From positions 1-64,000 of the forward strand of contig QLTU01000022.1 in assembly GCA_003268905.1 (NCBI GenBank): a stretch of DNA of 64,000 nt. Direction: 5' to 3'. Shown one piece after another: positions 61,683 to 64,000 of the stretch. Within the stretch, counting starts at the first letter, position 1. Every line of letters begins with the position of its first letter. The notes below the pieces were generated by a model, which worked only from the letters and a program-made list of their open reading frames with translations, was not told the origin of the DNA and did no database searches. The stretch comes from Acidovorax defluvii (GTDB lineage Bacteria > Pseudomonadota > Gammaproteobacteria > Burkholderiales > Burkholderiaceae_C). The position numbers and the translations under genes are program-made.

Positions 61683-62571
61683 GACCTCCATCAATGTACA
61701 GGCCCAACTGAAGGCGCTGCGGCTCAACGGCATGGCCACGGCCTGGGCCGACCTGACGGAGCAAGGCGGCGATACGACCCTGGCCGCATCACGATGGCTG
61801 GTGGAGCACCTGCTGCAGGCTGAAGATGCTGATCGGGCGATGCGCTCCATCGCCCACCAGATGAAGGCGGCACGCTTCCCGATGCACCGCGACCTGGCTG
61901 GGTTCGACTTCACCGTCGCGCAGGTCGACCGCGCGTTGATCCAGAAACTGGCGGACCTCTCGTTCACGCAGGATGCGCAGAACGTGGTGCTGGTCGGCGG
62001 CCCTGGCACTGGCAAGACCCACTTGGCCACGGCGCTGGGAATTGCCGGGCTCACTCGGCACGCCAAGCGAGTGCGGTTCTACTCCACGGTCGATCTGGTC
62101 AATGCCCTGGAGCATGAGAAGAGCCAGGGCCGTGCCGGACGCATCGCCATGAGTCTGGTGCGCATGGACCTGGTCGTGCTCGACGAGTTAGGTTACCTGC
62201 CCTTCAGCCAAGTCGGTGGTGCCTTGTTGTTCCACCTTCTGTCCAAGCTTTACGAGCACACCAGTGTGATGATCACCACCAACCTGACGTTCGCGGAGTG
62301 GTCCACGGTGTTCGGCGATGCCAAGATGACCACCGCGCTGCTGGACCGCCTGACCCATCACTGCCACATCATCGAGACCGGCAACGAGTCCTACCGCTTC
62401 CGCCACAGCTCGCACGAGGCCAAGGGGCGCATCAAGACCCGTGAGCAAACCAGGAAGGCAGCAGCGGCCCAGTTGAGCGAGGACTCGCAGGAGGGGCCCT
62501 CACCTGACGGCTCGGGAATACCAACTACCAGTTCAAAAAATGGAGGACCTACCGAAGCATCCAACTTATAG
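61675..62571 (+). CDS. istB: IstB-type AAA+ helper of second IS21-family element
   Basis: The start at 61675 gives 298 aa with Walker [17 protein letters not shown] and Walker [14 protein letters not shown]. The C-terminal tail is long and Ser/Gly-rich. The longer ORF start lies within istA. Confidence 0.95.
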   Translation: MRETSINVQAQLKALRLNGMATAWADLTEQGGDTTLAASRWLVEHLLQAEDADRAMRSIAHQMKAARFPMHRDLAGFDFTVAQVDRALIQKLADLSFTQDAQNVVLVGGPGTGKTHLATALGIAGLTRHAKRVRFYSTVDLVNALEHEKSQGRAGRIAMSLVRMDLVVLDELGYLPFSQVGGALLFHLLSKLYEHTSVMITTNLTFAEWSTVFGDAKMTTALLDRLTHHCHIIETGNESYRFRHSSHEAKGRIKTREQTRKAAAAQLSEDSQEGPSPDGSGIPTTSSKNGGPTEASNL

Positions 62572-62661
62572 TTATCCACAGCTGGCTTCAAATGGAACCA
62601 GCTCCAGCCCCTGGTCAATGTTCGACTGGCACTGCTGATCACGATTGCACTGGCGCTAACA

Positions 62662-62939
62662 CCGTTAGCATGCGCGGCGGCGATGGTGTTGTCCAGCATG
62701 GGCAGTACCAGCTCACCCCAACGACGATAACCGGGTGGGTTGACTGCGTGCACTATGACGGAACAGCCTTCTGCTGCTGCCAGCACGTCCTCGCGGTTCA
62801 TGGCGTCGCGCCGCTCAATTTGCTGCTCACCGCTTCGGCGCAATGCACGCACTGTCCAGCCAGCATCGCGTAATTGCCGAGCCATTTCGCCACCAATGCC
62901 GCCGGTGGCTCCTAGAACCAAGGCCGTGTTGCTTTCCAT
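62662..62939 (-). pseudogene. 5' part of an NAD(P)-dependent epimerase/SDR gene
   Basis: The frame starts MESNTALVLGATGGIGGEMA, a Rossmann nucleotide-binding motif (GATGGIG), and continues to TIAAAHANGV, where it meets the IS21 end. The remaining two thirds are missing. It is divergent from the LysR gene, a common regulator-target pairing. Confidence 0.85.
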
Positions 62940-63035
62940 TCATTACCCCCGGATGTGTTGCGATGGCAAGGAGTTTCTAGCGGGCACTGCTATTAAGCAA
63001 TTGACCAAGATGTGATAGTCGCCATACATTTTCGT

Positions 63036-63935
63036 ATGACCATCAACAACACCGATATTGGCTGGGAGCTGTATCGCACCTTTTTGGGCGTACTGGAAGA
63101 GGGCTCGCTGTCCGGTGCAGCGCGCTCCATGGGAATTGCCCAGCCCACCGTGGGGCGGCATGTCGACGCACTGGAAACAGCATTGGGCGTGACGCTGTTT
63201 ACCCGTTCGCAAACGGGGCTACTACCCACCGAGGCGGCGCTAGCGCTGCAGCCGTTTGCCCTGACCATGTACAGCGCTGCCGCTGCGCTGAAGCGCGCGG
63301 CCGAAAGCCAAGGCTCAGGTATCCAAGGCACAGTGCGAGTTACGGCCAGCGAGGTGATAGGGCAAGAGGTATTACCACCTATCCAGGCGAAACTGCAGGA
63401 CACACACCCGGACCTGACGGTAGAACTGGTGCTGACCAACAGGGTGCAGGACCTCCTGCAGCGCGAAGCCGACATCGCCGTGCGCATGACACAGCCCAGA
63501 CAGGAGCAACTAATTGCCCGATGCGTTGGAGTGATGCCACTTGGCTTTCATGCGCACAAACGCTATCTGGACAAGCACGGGACTCCCAGCTCTCTGGCTG
63601 ATCTGGCTCAGCACGCGCTGATTGGCTTTGATGAAGAGACGCCGTTCGTGCGTGCCGCACGCAAGGCATTCCCAATCTGGAACCGCGAAAACTTTGCGGT
63701 GCGTACCGACAACGACATGGCACAGATTGCGCTGATCCGAGCTGGCTGCGGTATTGGCGTGTGCCAAATGCATATAGCGGCGCGCGACCTGAATCTGGTG
63801 AACATATTGCCTGGCAGCATTCCGCTGAGCCTGGAGACCTGGCTCACCATGCACGAAGATCTGCGCAATAACCCGAGCTGCAAGGTGACATTTGATGCAC
63901 TGTTGAAGGGGCTACAAGACTACGTGACTCCCTAG
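63036..63935 (+). CDS. LysR-family transcriptional regulator
   Basis: The ATG at 63036 gives 299 aa with the LysR winged helix at the N-terminus (LYRTFLGVLEEGSLSGAARS and GIAQPTVGRHVDALE). An effector-binding domain follows (RVTASEVIGQEVLPPIQAKL). It faces the truncated SDR gene with about 100 bp between, where its operator would be expected. Confidence 0.93.
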   Translation: MTINNTDIGWELYRTFLGVLEEGSLSGAARSMGIAQPTVGRHVDALETALGVTLFTRSQTGLLPTEAALALQPFALTMYSAAAALKRAAESQGSGIQGTVRVTASEVIGQEVLPPIQAKLQDTHPDLTVELVLTNRVQDLLQREADIAVRMTQPRQEQLIARCVGVMPLGFHAHKRYLDKHGTPSSLADLAQHALIGFDEETPFVRAARKAFPIWNRENFAVRTDNDMAQIALIRAGCGIGVCQMHIAARDLNLVNILPGSIPLSLETWLTMHEDLRNNPSCKVTFDALLKGLQDYVTP

Positions 63936-64000
63936 CAAGTCGACATCGATCTGACCAGATGAGGTTGCTTGCCAATGACTGAAGAACCTGACTTAGTTGA

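Larger units (their letters stand above)
60038..62661 (+). mobile_element. IS21-family insertion sequence, second copy
   Basis: The ends match as TGTTGGTGCCGATGCAATC (60038 onward) and TGTTAGCGCCAGTGCAATC (complement, from 62661). An internal second repeat GTGCCGATCCAATATTGACC appears at about 60077 and in related form near 62620-62600. This gives the multiple terminal repeats typical of IS21. Length is about 2624 bp. The flanks carry different truncated genes and no duplicated target. Confidence 0.88.

Noticed and set aside
60945..62066. A 373-codon minus-strand open frame in the second IS21 element
   Set aside because: Shadow of istA and istB, whose catalytic motifs are clear on the plus strand.
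63974..64000. ATG near the right edge as the start of another gene
   Set aside because: Only nine codons are visible and the ribosome-binding site is weak, so it cannot be supported.

Overview
The window looks like a mobile or recently rearranged segment of a beta-proteobacterial (Comamonadaceae-like, inferred from protein style only) genome or large plasmid. It is dominated by a complete F-type (MPF_F) conjugation apparatus and its cargo. No rRNA, tRNA, CRISPR array, relaxase or replication initiator was recognised, so whether this is a plasmid or an integrated conjugative element cannot be settled here.

Layout. 1-2150: the 3' end of an IS481-type transposase and an IS200/IS605-type unit (divergent tnpA and tnpB). 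2243-33181: the transfer region. Gene order is orf132, traD, a DUF4400 protein, a degenerate EAL protein, a lytic transglycosylase, a 1250-aa Ig-like protein, a lipoprotein, traL, traE, traK, traB, traV, traA, traC, trbI, an S26 peptidase, a trbC-traW fusion, traU, traN, two accessory genes, traF, traH and traG. This resembles the SXT/R391 and IncA/C order. 33208-39182: accessory secreted or periplasmic proteins (Sel1 repeats, a 966-aa FN3 protein, DsbC). 39224-42151: a gene split by an IS21-family element. 42224-51720: small cargo genes, including a DUF4942 methyltransferase, a possible ADP-ribosyltransferase-fold protein, a GNAT acetyltransferase, a Lar-like protein and an MNT-type nucleotidyltransferase. 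Nearly every one starts behind the same structured leader. 51842-55211: a tyrosine recombinase, a vapBC-type toxin-antitoxin pair, and a protein with an AcrVA2-like C-terminal motif. 55908-58586: integron gene cassettes without an integrase. 59000-64000: a YgiW-like OB-fold protein, an integrase remnant, a second IS21-family element, a truncated SDR gene and a LysR regulator.

Two regulatory systems stand out from the bases alone. (1) Five transfer or accessory transcription units each begin with a 28-nt dyad (GAAAMG...CTTTTCG). In every case it ends exactly 26 nt before a -10-like hexamer (2297, 5939, 10283, 25501, 33776), so the units probably form one activator-controlled regulon. (2) Thirteen leaders between 42.4 and 51.3 kb share a long hairpin whose 3' strand can instead pair with the ribosome-binding site, and the paired arms change together between copies. 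Four are preceded by a longer leader with further conserved hairpins (a GCTG loop and GNRA-type hairpins). I regard this as a multi-gene RNA switch family and the best candidate here for an undescribed system. Its ligand or trigger is unknown.

The transfer genes encode the coupling protein, pilus and core channel. The cargo genes behind the RNA leaders look like establishment or anti-defence functions of the kind carried near the entry region of conjugative elements. That functional link is inference.
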